64,000 bases of DNA from a bacterium MS4 (GTDB lineage Bacteria; Bacillota; Clostridia; Oscillospirales; Acutalibacteraceae). Below the pieces are notes generated by a model. It had not been told where the DNA came from, did not search any database, and was given only the letters and a program-made list of their open reading frames with translations. The number at the start of each line of letters is the position of its first letter. Position 1 is the first letter of the stretch. A program made the position numbers and the translations under genes. Below are positions 32,270 to 41,722 of the stretch, piece by piece. Location: the NCBI GenBank assembly GCA_000752215.1, contig CCFG01000017.1, positions 186,001 to 250,000 of the forward strand, written 5' to 3'.

Positions 32270-34021
32270 TTACGAATCGGATGTCTCAGCCGCCAGCTGA
32301 AACCGGCCCACCTCATCGTGAAGAATCGCCGCCTGAGCGGAAAGCTCCTCGCTGGAAGCGGAGCTTTCCTGCGCGGTCGCGGCGTTTGTCTGTACCACCG
32401 CGGAAATCTGTTCGATGCCCTGGGTGATCTGAGCGATTGCCGCCGCCTGCTCCTGAGAAGCCTTATCGATTTCTTCAATGGAAATTTTGACCTGTTCGGA
32501 GGTTTCAGTCACCCGGCTCAGCTCCGCCGCCGTATTTTCCGCGGTCCGGGAGGCGTCCGCCACCGCCTCGATGGAAGCGTTGATCAGCAGGGATGTCCGC
32601 TTTGCCGCCTCGGCGGATTTTGCGGCCAGAACGCGGACCTCATCGGCGACAACGGCAAAGCCTTTCCCGGCTTCCCCCGCGCGCGCCGCCTCAATTGCCG
32701 CATTGAGTGCCAGAATGTTCGTCTGGGAAGAAATATCCTCAATGGCCTTGATGATCTGGCCGATCTGGTCCGAGGACACCTTCATCTCGTTCATTGAGGA
32801 GAGCATCTGCCCCATGTGTCGGTTGCTTTCTTCAATACTGGAAACCGTCTGCACGACATAATCCGTCGCCTGGCCGACGCTGGCGGCGTTGTGATTTACC
32901 TGTTCGGACACATTGACGATGGACTGGGACAGCTCCTCAATGGCGGCAGCCTGTTCCGACGCGCCCGAAGCCAGCGCCTGTGAAGCGTAGGATACCTGAT
33001 CCGCTCCGGATTTCACCTGCTGGGAGGATTCGTTGATCGTTGACAGCGTCCGGTTCAAAGAGGTATAGATGGTCTGCAGGGACTCTTTGATCGGTATAAA
33101 ATCCCCGATATATTCCTGCTCAACGGCGGAGGTGACGTCCCCTTGGGCGATTCTGAGCAAATGGTCGGTAATGTCCTGAACAATACTGCGCATCATGACG
33201 ATCAGCTGTTCCGTCGCCTGGGTCAACACGCCCGTTTCATCCTCCGTCATAACAACCGGCGAAGGCGGAGACTGAACGTCGCCTAAAGAAAGGCCGTGCA
33301 GCCGTTTGGTGACATTCTGAATCGGCCCGGTGATCTTCCCCGCCCACCGGTACATCAGCAGCATACCGGAAACGGCAAGGACCGCGCTGACCAGAAGCAG
33401 AAGGAAAAGGGACCACATTTTCTGCTGGTTTTGGCTGGCCACCGCCTTGTTGATATCGTCATAATAATTTCCCGTGCTGATATACCAGCCGTAGGGTTCA
33501 AATTTTTGGGTAAAGGCCCGTTTCTGAAAAGTTCCCTGCTCCCCGGGCTTGGTAAAATAAAACTCGGTATATCCGCCGCCCTCCTGATTGCCGGCAGCAA
33601 TCACGTTGCGTATGTAATAATTGCCCGCCAGGTCCTTGGCGTCATAGCGCATGGTACCCTCATATTCCTTGTTCATATGCACCGCGCACAGCCCGTCGGC
33701 CTCGTCCGCCCAGAAATACCCCTCCCCGCTGTTATAGCGGGTATCCCGGACAATTGCCTTCGCATTGTCAAGCGCCTGCTGTTCCGTGATTTTCCCGTCC
33801 TGACAGCTTTTATAATTCGCGTCCAGAGCGCTGACGATGTTTTCAACCGCGACCTTGATTTCCTTATCATACGCCTGTTTGGTAGCGGCAATGGAGAGAT
33901 TGAACGCCCGGTCCATGCAGAGATAGGAAATGCCGGACAGCACAACGATCAAACTAAGCAGCAGGCCTCCAATAAACAGGACCAATTTTCCTTTCAGGTG
34001 CAGCGAATGCTTTTTTATCAT
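32270..34021 (-). CDS. Methyl-accepting chemotaxis protein with sCache sensor
   Basis: A 583-residue chemoreceptor. An N-terminal membrane helix ([20 protein letters not shown]) precedes an extracytoplasmic single-Cache domain with [12 protein letters not shown] and [15 protein letters not shown], a pattern of sCache_2 domains for small carboxylates. A second membrane helix (about 195-215), HAMP and the cytoplasmic hairpin follow. The signalling tip is [37 protein letters not shown], cited here only by its ends, intact for CheA/CheW coupling. It is single and unlinked to other che genes; position beside the BMC locus could mean it senses related substrates, but nothing proves it. Confidence 0.93.
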   Translation of the reverse strand: MIKKHSLHLKGKLVLFIGGLLLSLIVVLSGISYLCMDRAFNLSIAATKQAYDKEIKVAVENIVSALDANYKSCQDGKITEQQALDNAKAIVRDTRYNSGEGYFWADEADGLCAVHMNKEYEGTMRYDAKDLAGNYYIRNVIAAGNQEGGGYTEFYFTKPGEQGTFQKRAFTQKFEPYGWYISTGNYYDDINKAVASQNQQKMWSLFLLLLVSAVLAVSGMLLMYRWAGKITGPIQNVTKRLHGLSLGDVQSPPSPVVMTEDETGVLTQATEQLIVMMRSIVQDITDHLLRIAQGDVTSAVEQEYIGDFIPIKESLQTIYTSLNRTLSTINESSQQVKSGADQVSYASQALASGASEQAAAIEELSQSIVNVSEQVNHNAASVGQATDYVVQTVSSIEESNRHMGQMLSSMNEMKVSSDQIGQIIKAIEDISSQTNILALNAAIEAARAGEAGKGFAVVADEVRVLAAKSAEAAKRTSLLINASIEAVADASRTAENTAAELSRVTETSEQVKISIEEIDKASQEQAAAIAQITQGIEQISAVVQTNAATAQESSASSEELSAQAAILHDEVGRFQLAAETSDS

Positions 34022-34437
34022 TTTGAAATCCCCTTTTCAGTCATTTCATGGATGTACGGCAATAAAAAAGCACTTTCCCGGATGCTTTTCCGTTGCCGTC
34101 GAGACAGTCATTTTTCCCATTATTTTTGAATTGTGTAAACGGATCAATTGATTCCGAAATTTATCTTTTTAAATGGAATCGACAAATTGCCATTATTTTC
34201 TATACTATACCATGAAATGCTTTTCCTGTTGTTAAATTGCAAGAATATTAATGTGAAATTTCTGCAATTTTCACAAAAAAAGAAGCCCATACTGCAGATC
34301 GGCCAAGCCTTCCGGCGTGATCGATCTTTCCAGTACGGACTCCTTCCGTGGGGCAAAAATATGGATTCAAGCCTGAAAGATTAAAAAAAGGATGTATCTG
34401 TTTATACTGCGAATGGAAAGGGAACGGAACATGGAAA
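34022..34437. other. Intergenic region between shell gene pduT-like and chemoreceptor
   Basis: 416 bases, A+T-rich in its left half. It holds the structured terminator-like element at 34275-34348 after the end of the BMC operon and presumably the chemoreceptor promoter on the minus strand. No credible coding frame. Confidence 0.6.
34275..34348 (-). terminator. Elaborate hairpin with U-tract at the end of the BMC operon
   Basis: On the minus strand CCGTACTG (34338-34331) pairs with CAGTATGG (34294-34287) and AGATCG pairs with CGATCT. Internal unpaired ATCAC/TTGGC surrounds a GCC-GGAA-GGC tip, and seven U residues follow (34281-34275). It lies about 90 bases after the pduT-like stop. It acts at least as the operon terminator; the regular internal loop is more complex than usual. 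Confidence 0.7.
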
Positions 34438-34977
34438 CTAGAGCAGCGTCTCGTAAAGCTTGGGAGACGGTTTCGGGATCACCGTTGTCTGCACCAGAAG
34501 CTCACACTGCTTTGTCGCGGCTTCCACGGCGGTGCGCACGGCCCCCACGTCTCCGGTCAGGACGACCACGCCCTTTCCGCCGATGGAATAGCCGATCTTG
34601 ATTTCGACTAGCGTAACGTTCGCCGCTTTTGCCGCCACATCCCCGGCCGTTACCGCCGAAGCGATGGAGTAGAACTCCAGCACGCCGACCGCCCCGGGAT
34701 TCTCCACCTGGTTCGTCAGGCAGATCGCGGGAATCAGCTGGGAGTGGATATTCGGGATCAGCAGGGTATCCACCAGATATTCTCCGGCGTACTTCTCCCC
34801 TACGGACATGGAAACCTTGACATCCCCGGTCGTCCCGCCGATCAGCACAATATATTTACCGGGGCAGACGGTGGACGCTTTCAGCAGGTCCACGTTCGCG
34901 GCCTTGATCATATAATCGCTTGTTTCAATTCCTCTGGCGATACTGGAAAATTCAATCATACCGATTGCCTTGCTCAT
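34438..34977 (-). CDS. pduT: PduT-type tandem BMC shell protein with Fe-S Cys
   Basis: A 179-residue tandem-BMC (BMC-T) shell protein. Repeat 1 is MSKAIGMIEFSSIARGIETS and on, repeat 2 begins AVGVLEFYSIASAV. In repeat 1, TVCPGKY places Cys exactly at residue 38 when the ATG at 34977 is used, matching the Cys38 that in PduT trimers ligates one [4Fe-4S] cluster at the pore. The cluster is thought to pass electrons across the shell, with PduS encoded next to it. The GGAGG site fits this ATG; the gene starts just past the pduS stop. Confidence 0.93.
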   Translation of the reverse strand: MSKAIGMIEFSSIARGIETSDYMIKAANVDLLKASTVCPGKYIVLIGGTTGDVKVSMSVGEKYAGEYLVDTLLIPNIHSQLIPAICLTNQVENPGAVGVLEFYSIASAVTAGDVAAKAANVTLVEIKIGYSIGGKGVVVLTGDVGAVRTAVEAATKQCELLVQTTVIPKPSPKLYETLL

Positions 34978-34982
34978 GCTGC

Positions 34983-36338
34983 TCACTCCTCCCTGCTCCG
35001 ACGGATGACCGCGCCGGTCCCGTCGATTTTTTCTATCACACCGTCAATGCTCGCGTGGATGTTCGCGGACAATCCGCCCTGCGCCGCTGCGGCCAGCAGC
35101 TCGCCCTTTGCGACGCGGTCATTAACCTGTTTGACCGGAGCAGCCGGTTTGCCGATATGCTGCTGGAAAGGAATGAACACCCTTTCCGGGGCAAGCTCAC
35201 AGCATTCCTTTGCATGAAGCCGGTAATAGTCCATGATATTCAGCCGGGCCGCCAGCCTGCCGGTAGGCACCTGCCCGTACCGGGCGGCCTCGCTGGAAAC
35301 AGGATTCCTGTTCTGCTCCACCTTGATGCCGCGTTCCCTGAGCTGGCCCTTCAGATAAATATTCACTTTCCTGGGAGACAGCCCCATAGGGCAGGAAAAC
35401 ATCTCGCAGACGCCGCATTCCGAGCAGTTCATCGCCGTTCCGAAGGCTTTCTTATATTCCTCGTTATCGGTGATAAAAGGTTCGCGAAACAGACTGCGCA
35501 TGACAAGATGCGGCTTCATATTGTGACCGATCAGGTTCCGGGGGCAAAGGCTCGTGCACATCCTGCACTGGACGCACGCGCTTTTGGCCTGAAGCCGGAT
35601 GCGGTGGAGCGGCATGGTCGCCCGACGGATCAGATAATGATCCGTCGGCAGGACGATGATATTTCCCGTCGTCTTGGTAACGCTCAGTTCTTTGATCCGG
35701 ACGGGGTCCGTAAACACCTTCCCCATCATGGGTCCGCCCAAAATAATGTCGTAATCGGAAACGGTCGGCTGCGCTTTATCGATGCATTCGGTTACAGGAG
35801 TCCCCACCGGCACATGGAGAAGAACCGGTTCTCTGACCTCCCCCACAACGGACAGATATTTGTCCGTTACCGGCCTGCCCTGCAGCGCGTCGTAAATATT
35901 GAGCATCGTGCCCACATTGTCCACGACCGCTCCCACATCGAGGGGAATCCCCCGTTCCGGGACGGATTTTCCGCAGACCAGCTGCACCATCACCTGCTCG
36001 TCTCCGGCGGGATAAAAAGCGGGCATTTCAAACAGCTCGATCGGCGCTCCCGATTTTTCAATCGCGCCCCTGAGCGCGGAAATCTCCGCCGTATATTTTC
36101 TTTTCAGGGCAATCACCGTGCGCTTTGCGCCCAGATGGGCGGAGACGGCCTGTGCGGCCTCGACGATCCGGTCGGGATAAGTACGGGAGATATATTTGTC
36201 CGTCTCGATCAGCGGCTCGCACTCGGCGGCGTTGATGATAAAACAGTCCGCTTTCGCCGAAAGCTTCACATGGGTGGGAAAGCCCGCGCCGCCCGCGCCG
36301 ACGACACCGGCGTCCTTAATCGCTTCTGTCAGATTCAT
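34983..36338 (-). CDS. pduS: PduS-type RnfC-like electron-transfer flavoprotein
   Basis: A 451-residue RnfC/NuoF-like protein. The FMN/NAD region begins GVVGAGGAGFPTHVKL with AAECEPLIETDKY, an SLBB domain follows, and two [4Fe-4S] motifs are present, CVQCRMCTSLCP and CSECGVCEMFSCP. The C-terminal barrel-sandwich domain (QVNDRVAKGELLAAAA) matches PduS. In B12 systems PduS reduces cobalamin. No B12 enzyme is here, so it more likely feeds electrons through PduT, for example to the glycyl-radical activase. Confidence 0.92.
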   Translation of the reverse strand: MNLTEAIKDAGVVGAGGAGFPTHVKLSAKADCFIINAAECEPLIETDKYISRTYPDRIVEAAQAVSAHLGAKRTVIALKRKYTAEISALRGAIEKSGAPIELFEMPAFYPAGDEQVMVQLVCGKSVPERGIPLDVGAVVDNVGTMLNIYDALQGRPVTDKYLSVVGEVREPVLLHVPVGTPVTECIDKAQPTVSDYDIILGGPMMGKVFTDPVRIKELSVTKTTGNIIVLPTDHYLIRRATMPLHRIRLQAKSACVQCRMCTSLCPRNLIGHNMKPHLVMRSLFREPFITDNEEYKKAFGTAMNCSECGVCEMFSCPMGLSPRKVNIYLKGQLRERGIKVEQNRNPVSSEAARYGQVPTGRLAARLNIMDYYRLHAKECCELAPERVFIPFQQHIGKPAAPVKQVNDRVAKGELLAAAAQGGLSANIHASIDGVIEKIDGTGAVIRRSREE

Positions 36339-36379
36339 GATATCACCGTCCTAAATAAAACATTCCAGACATGCTTTCG

Positions 36380-37033
36380 TTATTCCCGGATGATCTGCAT
36401 CCCGTTTACGCGGGCATAGTCCCAGGCCTCGGAAGAAATGATGCTGTCGGCCGCCACCCGCATGACAAGAATACTGTCGTTGTTCAGCAGTGCCAGATCC
36501 CTTGCCGTCACAATTTCCCGTCCCGTTCCGCCCGACCGTTTCCGCCGCGGACACGGCTGCACGGCAGGTGGTTCGGCGGGCGCCGCGTCCGTCGTTTCGC
36601 CCAGCACACTGTCCTCCAGCTGACTCAGCGGGCAGAAGATCACGCCGGATTCTTTCAGAAAATTGACCTTCTCCAGCATCATGTTGTAGTAAACCGCCGG
36701 GGCCGTCCTCTTATAATCGAACAGCTCGACTTCTTCCTCAACCGCGAAGACAGTCTTCCCCTTCAAAATGGCCTGAACCGCCGCTTTCGAGTACGGAGTG
36801 TCCTCCGTTCCGCCGGCGATCCGGACCAGCATATCGTTCGTCAGGTTGAAAAGGACGACCGCCGAAAATTCGTCCGCGGAACAGCCGTATTCTCCCTTTA
36901 GGGCGCACTCCGTCCGGTATCGGACCGTCAGCCGCCCGCTCTCCAGCATCCGGTGGCATCCGGTGCTGTGGTCATGCTTCTGCGTCAAAATCAGAAGGCC
37001 GGGCTTCGTATGGTTTCCCCCCTGCATCTCCAT
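36380..37033 (-). CDS. Eut-type microcompartment accessory protein (function unknown)
   Basis: A 217-residue protein of the group annotated only as 'ethanolamine utilization protein' in Eut/GRM loci. Notable parts are LILTQKHDHSTGCHRML at the start, a central LTNDMLVRIAGGTEDTPYS and AVEEEVELFDY, a Pro/Ala linker (about 150-170) and the C-terminal REIVTARDLALLNNDSIL. The C-terminal tail has the same layout (VIT/A-x-x-D...) as the 247-aa protein at 47946, so the two look like distant paralogues. Possibly a flavoprotein-like fold; no catalytic residues can be named. Confidence 0.7.
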   Translation of the reverse strand: MEMQGGNHTKPGLLILTQKHDHSTGCHRMLESGRLTVRYRTECALKGEYGCSADEFSAVVLFNLTNDMLVRIAGGTEDTPYSKAAVQAILKGKTVFAVEEEVELFDYKRTAPAVYYNMMLEKVNFLKESGVIFCPLSQLEDSVLGETTDAAPAEPPAVQPCPRRKRSGGTGREIVTARDLALLNNDSILVMRVAADSIISSEAWDYARVNGMQIIRE

Positions 37034-37048
37034 AGCTCCTCCTATTCT

Positions 37049-37870
37049 CTACCTGCTTTCGCAATTCATCGCGATACCCGCCGGAGTGATCAGGAACGGA
37101 TAATGGGGTTTGATCGTCTGAATTCCCGTTTCCTTCTCAAACACCTTTTCAATATCCGTCATGCAGCAGGTACCACCGCAGAGATAGATTGCCTGTGTAT
37201 CGTCTTTTTTAATGTATTTCCTGACAATCGCCGCCATTTTTTCAAGGACAGCCTTGATCACCGGAAAAATTTCACGGTGGCGGGCGTAATCCAGCTTGAT
37301 TTGCTCGGCTTCTTCAAAGGAAATGTGCATATTTCCCGCCAGAACCAGCGTCAGATGGGTTCCCCCAGTCGGTTCGTCCTCGATTTCAGCCACCTTGCCG
37401 TCCTTGAAGATGGCAAGCCCGGTCGTCCCGCCGCCGATATCCACGACAACGCCGTCGCTGATCTGAAAAACGGAATTTGCCGCCGTCGGCTCATCCAGCA
37501 CGTTGACCACCTCCAGCCCCGCGCCCTCCGCCACATAAATGTGGGTTTTGGTGCTGGACTGGGTCCCCGCGGGCATGGCGATTGCGCAGTGGCTCAACTC
37601 CCTGCCCAGACGTTCCTCAAGCTTCGCTTTCAGTTCCTTGACGATGCGCTGCGCTCCGAGATAATCCACGACCACGCCGTCCCTCAGGACGCGCGCCGCC
37701 TTTTTTTCACATGCGACGGGGTTGTTATCCTCATCCAAAACGACGAGGACGATGTACGCGGTGCCAAGGTCGACGCCGACCTTCAATTTATCGCCGACGG
37801 GCTGAAAGGTTTTGGTCTCGGACTCCTCCACCCGCGCCATATAGCTGTCCACTCTGTCTAAATCCATCAT
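37049..37870 (-). CDS. eutJ: EutJ-type Hsp70-like chaperone
   Basis: A ~273-residue actin/Hsp70-fold ATPase: phosphate-1 loop KVGVDLGTAYIVLVV, phosphate-2 VVDIGGGTTGLAIF, adenosine motif AIYLCGGTCCM. It lacks the Hsp70 substrate domain, as EutJ does. It probably helps fold or load enzymes of the microcompartment. Start uncertain: two adjacent ATGs (MMDLDRV) follow an AAAGGCGG-like site, but in-frame ATGs exist up to 37906. Confidence 0.9.
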   Translation of the reverse strand: MMDLDRVDSYMARVEESETKTFQPVGDKLKVGVDLGTAYIVLVVLDEDNNPVACEKKAARVLRDGVVVDYLGAQRIVKELKAKLEERLGRELSHCAIAMPAGTQSSTKTHIYVAEGAGLEVVNVLDEPTAANSVFQISDGVVVDIGGGTTGLAIFKDGKVAEIEDEPTGGTHLTLVLAGNMHISFEEAEQIKLDYARHREIFPVIKAVLEKMAAIVRKYIKKDDTQAIYLCGGTCCMTDIEKVFEKETGIQTIKPHYPFLITPAGIAMNCESR

Positions 37871-37976
37871 ATACAGGCCGCCTTTCCGCTTTTTCATGCT
37901 TCTCATTTAAAACCGCTCTTGCCGGTCAGACTCCTGAAACAATCAACATCACGCAGCGGAACAGGTTTCCTTTGCG

Positions 37977-38016
37977 GTTGGGGGCCGCAGCATAACCGAA
38001 CGCCGCGGCCCCCAAC
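37977..38016. repeat. Intergenic G+C-rich hairpin
   Basis: Arms GTTGGGGGCCGC (37977-37988) and GCGGCCCCCAAC (38005-38016) form a perfect 12-bp stem with a 16-base loop. It lies in the 329-base gap between eutJ and the aldehyde dehydrogenase gene, both on the minus strand, with no T-run. It may be a partial terminator or an mRNA stabiliser. The rest of the gap (38017-38199) shows nothing recognisable. Confidence 0.6.
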
Positions 38017-38199
38017 GGATTCTATCTGTGATTTGTTTGCCTGAGACTAATCCCGCGTCAGCATATTTTAAATTCCGTGTTGGGTTGTGATTGATGAGAG
38101 TGTCGAAAAACTGTCAGGCGTCGAGAAATCGTGCAGCCAGCGCAGTAAGCAAACTTGTTTTACCGTTTTGCGGCCACGCGACTTTATCGACAGCCCGAT

Positions 38200-39651
38200 T
38201 TATAATCCTTTGGAAAAATCTCTGATGTGGAACGCGTCCGACAAAACGCATCTGCGCTTTCTGCAGAAGGATTTCGCGCTGGTCAGGCCCTCGCCGGTCG
38301 GCCCCGCGATGGTAAAGGTGGTATGGCCCTCGCCGCCGACGCCGATGCCCGCGTAGGACGGGGCGTTCTTGACAAAGATGGTGGTCTGCAAGAGCTTTGC
38401 CATCTTGGTCAGCTTGTCGACATTTTTGGAGTGCATCATGGCGGTATGGCGGTTGCCTCTTTCCGCGATCAGTGCAAGGTCGATCGCCTCGTCTACGTTT
38501 CTCGTCCGGACGATCGGCAGAATCGGCATCATGAGCTCCTCCATCACGAAAGGATGGTCCTTCGGCGTTTCCATGATGATGACCTTGACCTCCGGCCCGG
38601 CCTGAATCCCGATTTTATCAAGGATATAAATGGCGCTCTTGCCGACAAAGGACGTTTTCGGCCCGCCGCCTTCCTTTCTGACCAGATCGGCAAGCTTCTG
38701 AATCACGGCGGGATCGGTAACCTGATAGGCGCCGTTTTCCCTCATGCTGCGGATCAGCTCGTCGGTGATCCGGTCGACCGCAATGACCTCCTTCTCCGCG
38801 ATGCAGGGAAGGTTGTTGTCAAAGCTGCAGCCGTTGACGATATCGATCGCCGCCTTTTTGATGTCCGCGGTTTCGTCGACCACGACGGGCGGATTTCCCG
38901 CGCCGGCGCCGATGGCCTTCTTCCCGGTGGACATGACGAGCTTGACGATTCCCGGGCCGCCTGTGGCGACCAGCATCCTGATTTTCGGATGCTTCATCAT
39001 GACGTTGGTATTTTCAATCGACGGCTCCATGACGGTAACGATCAGGTTCTTCGGCGCGCCGGTTTCTTCCAGTGCCCTGTTGATCATGGTGACCAGCCTG
39101 ATGGTAACGTCCTTTGCCCGCGGGTGGGGGCTGAACACGATCGAATTCCCAGCCGCAAGCATCCCGATGGAGTTGCAGATAATGGTTTCCGTCGGATTGG
39201 TCGCGGGCGTAATCGCGCCGATGACCCCGAACGGGCAATATTCCACGAGGGTAAGGCCGTCGTCTCCGGACAGGGCCGTTGTTTCCAAATCCTCAATGCC
39301 GGGTGATTTTTCCGCGGCAAGCCTGTTTTTGATTAATTTGTGGGGGTAATTCCCCATTCCGGTTTCTTCCACGGCCAACCGGGAGATCAGTTCCAGATTC
39401 TCCTGTTTCAGGACCACGTCCCGCAGGGTCTGGACATATTTCTGCCTTTCGGCCATGGAACAGAACAAGTACTGCTTTTGGGCAATATCACAGGCGTCGA
39501 TCGCCTCTTCCATGGTATTGAAAATCCCGTAAGCTCCGCCTTTTTCTTCCTTTTTGATTTCGGCAGCGGCGGTTTTTTCCGCTTTGCCCGCGTCAATTTC
39601 GTTCAGTACCTGTTTGACCATTTTTTCAATTAAATTCGCATCTATATCCAT
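38200..39651 (-). CDS. pduP: CoA-acylating aldehyde dehydrogenase with encapsulation peptide (PduP-like)
   Basis: A 483-residue aldehyde dehydrogenase that converts propionaldehyde plus CoA to propionyl-CoA inside the microcompartment. The N-terminal amphipathic helix (MDIDANLIEKMVKQVLNEID) followed by an Ala/Lys linker is a typical encapsulation peptide. The catalytic Cys is in FDNNLPCIAEKE, the Rossmann region in VATGGPGIVKLVMSTGKK, and RRCVLSDAF near the end is a PduP/EutE hallmark. The C-terminal extension IRDFSKGL is slightly longer than usual. A second paralogue lies at 45267. Confidence 0.94.
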   Translation of the reverse strand: MDIDANLIEKMVKQVLNEIDAGKAEKTAAAEIKKEEKGGAYGIFNTMEEAIDACDIAQKQYLFCSMAERQKYVQTLRDVVLKQENLELISRLAVEETGMGNYPHKLIKNRLAAEKSPGIEDLETTALSGDDGLTLVEYCPFGVIGAITPATNPTETIICNSIGMLAAGNSIVFSPHPRAKDVTIRLVTMINRALEETGAPKNLIVTVMEPSIENTNVMMKHPKIRMLVATGGPGIVKLVMSTGKKAIGAGAGNPPVVVDETADIKKAAIDIVNGCSFDNNLPCIAEKEVIAVDRITDELIRSMRENGAYQVTDPAVIQKLADLVRKEGGGPKTSFVGKSAIYILDKIGIQAGPEVKVIIMETPKDHPFVMEELMMPILPIVRTRNVDEAIDLALIAERGNRHTAMMHSKNVDKLTKMAKLLQTTIFVKNAPSYAGIGVGGEGHTTFTIAGPTGEGLTSAKSFCRKRRCVLSDAFHIRDFSKGL

Positions 39652-39712
39652 CGATTTTCCACCCCTTATTCATCAATAGCACAATATAGGACATCTGCCC
39701 TGCTCCATCCGC

Positions 39713-40369
39713 TTATGTGCGGGGGTTCGGCGCTTTGATCTTCCGCAGAATGACAAAGTCGTCGTTCTTTAACGCGCACGCGTTTGCCTCATCTAGATCC
39801 ACATGCATTTCCAGCGAGGATTTCTCGGAAACCCGCACAAGGACATTCCCAAGAACGCATCTGCGCTCCCCGCAGGTCTCCACTTCCACGATCTCCTTAT
39901 CCTTTACGCCCATTTTCACCGCCTGCCCGGGGGTCATATGGACATGCCTGAGCGCCACAATGGTGCCGCAGGGCAGCGTAATGCTCCCTTTCGGCCCAAT
40001 CAGCTCCAGTCCCGGCGTCTGGTCCAGCCTGCCCGATTCCCTGATCGGGGCCCTGACCCCCAGACGGAATCCGTCGGCCAGGGAAATTTCGACCTGGCTC
40101 GCTTTTCTCAGCGGTCCCAAAATACGCACATTCTGAAATTCACCCTTCGGTCCGCGGATATTGACCGTTTCCTTTGCCGCAAACTGACCGGGCTGCTTCA
40201 GCGTTTTCATATGCGTCAGCTGGTAACCCGGGCCGAATAATTTTTCCAGATCGCTTTGGTTCAGATGCACATGGCGGTTTGACACGCCAACCGGAATTTT
40301 GCAGTTTTCCAGATTCTGAATCTTTTCAACGACCAGTTTTGCAATTGTTTCAAGGACATCCGTTTGCAT
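39713..40369 (-). CDS. pduL: Phosphate propanoyltransferase PduL with encapsulation peptide
   Basis: A 218-residue PduL. The zinc-binding motifs are SNRHVHLNQSD and ALRHVHMTP, with the catalytic Arg in GVRAPIRESG. It transfers the acyl group from propionyl-CoA to phosphate, recycling CoA inside the shell. The chosen ATG gives an N-terminal amphipathic helix (MQTDVLETIAKLVVEKIQ), a standard encapsulation peptide, after AAGGTGG. The frame is open 49 codons further upstream, overlapping metK. A strong AAAGGAGG site at about 40467-40474 instead precedes a short out-of-frame peptide. Confidence 0.9.
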   Translation of the reverse strand: MQTDVLETIAKLVVEKIQNLENCKIPVGVSNRHVHLNQSDLEKLFGPGYQLTHMKTLKQPGQFAAKETVNIRGPKGEFQNVRILGPLRKASQVEISLADGFRLGVRAPIRESGRLDQTPGLELIGPKGSITLPCGTIVALRHVHMTPGQAVKMGVKDKEIVEVETCGERRCVLGNVLVRVSEKSSLEMHVDLDEANACALKNDDFVILRKIKAPNPRT

Positions 40370-40512
40370 CTCTGTATCAGCCACCTTCTGCTTGATCTGA
40401 CGGTTTCTGTTCAATCCCGGTCTGCCGGCCTTCGGTTGGGCGGAACATATTTCGTCATAGGGGAAGCCTCCTTTGGAAAGATTGTTCACAAAACAGAAAT
40501 CGAATCTTCGGT

Positions 40513-41712
40513 TCAATTACAAATCAGCCTTGCGGCCGATTGAATTGCTTTTTCCTGCAGCAGCTCCACTTTGTCAAGCTTTTCCCACTGAAAATCCTGA
40601 TCCTCACGGCCAAAGTGCCCGTATGCCGCGGTCTTTAAAAACTGGGGTTTCCGAAGCTTCAGCTGCTCCAAAATATCGGCTACGGAAAAGGAGAAGGTCT
40701 CCCTGACTGCGGAATCAATATATTTCTTTTTGATCCGCTCCGTGCCGAACGTGTTGATGGTGACGGCAACGGGATCGGCCATGCCGATCGCGTAGGCCAG
40801 CGCCACTTCGCATCTTCTGGCCAGCTTTGCCGCGACGATATTTTTCGCCGCGTAGCGGGCCATATAGGCCGCCGAACGGTCCACCTTTGTCGGGTCCTTT
40901 CCGGAAAAGGCGCCGCCGCCGTGCTTGCCGACCCCGCCGTAGGTGTCGACCATGATCTTGCGGCCGGTCAGCCCTACGTCCGCCGCCGGGCCGCCGATGA
41001 CAAAGCGGCCGGTCTGATTAATGTAGATTTTGGTTTCGCTGTTCATCCATTTGGGGTCTACCTCGCTCCGGATGACTTTATGTAAAATGGTGTTGCAGAC
41101 AGTTTCATGGTCAACGTCCGCCTCGTGCTGCGCGGACACGACGATCCCGGTAAGACAGAGGGGTTCCCCCTCTGCGCTGTATTTCATGGTCACCTGGCTT
41201 TTTCCGTCCGGGTACAGCCAGGGAACGGTTCCGTCCTTTCGGACCTGCGCAAGCTTCATGACCAGCCGGTGCGCCAGATCGATGGTCACCGGCATGTAGT
41301 GCTCCGTTTCGTCACACGCGTAGCCGAACATCATTCCCTGATCCCCCGCGCCGAAAACTTTCTTTCCGCAATCCGCCGTCCGTGAAGCGTCCACTCCCCG
41401 GGCGATATCCGGCGACTGGGAAGTGATGTTTGTCAGGATGACGGCGTTTTGGCAGTCAAAGCCGGTGCAGGGACGCGTGTAGCCGATCTTTTTCACGATT
41501 TCCCTTGCGACGCCGGGAACGTCCACTTTTGCTTTGGACGTTACCTCGCCCGCAATCATAACCGTGCCGGGTGAAATCATGGTCTCCAAAGCTACCCGGG
41601 ACTCCGGGTCCTCTGCCAGATACGCATCCAATATCCCATCTGAAATCTGATCGCATATTTTGTCCGGATGCCCTTCCGTGACAGATTCCGATGTTACCAA
41701 ATACTCATCCAT
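40513..41712 (-). CDS. metK: S-adenosylmethionine synthetase in the BMC operon
   Basis: A 399-residue MetK with complete motifs: TEGHPDKICDQISD, GAGDQGMMFGYA, and the active-site flap/loop region GGGAFSGKDPTKVDRSAAY. It makes S-adenosylmethionine from Met and ATP. Placement inside the microcompartment operon, between the regulatory pair and pduL, suggests a dedicated supply for the radical-SAM activase that consumes SAM. No encapsulation peptide was seen, so it is likely cytosolic. Good GGAAGAGAG ribosome site. Confidence 0.95.
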   Translation of the reverse strand: MDEYLVTSESVTEGHPDKICDQISDGILDAYLAEDPESRVALETMISPGTVMIAGEVTSKAKVDVPGVAREIVKKIGYTRPCTGFDCQNAVILTNITSQSPDIARGVDASRTADCGKKVFGAGDQGMMFGYACDETEHYMPVTIDLAHRLVMKLAQVRKDGTVPWLYPDGKSQVTMKYSAEGEPLCLTGIVVSAQHEADVDHETVCNTILHKVIRSEVDPKWMNSETKIYINQTGRFVIGGPAADVGLTGRKIMVDTYGGVGKHGGGAFSGKDPTKVDRSAAYMARYAAKNIVAAKLARRCEVALAYAIGMADPVAVTINTFGTERIKKKYIDSAVRETFSFSVADILEQLKLRKPQFLKTAAYGHFGREDQDFQWEKLDKVELLQEKAIQSAARLICN

Positions 41713-41722
41713 TCTCTCTTCC

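Noticed and set aside
34920-36419. 499-codon plus-strand frame opposite pduS
   Set aside because: Complementary frame of a confident PduS gene; no start signal or domain.
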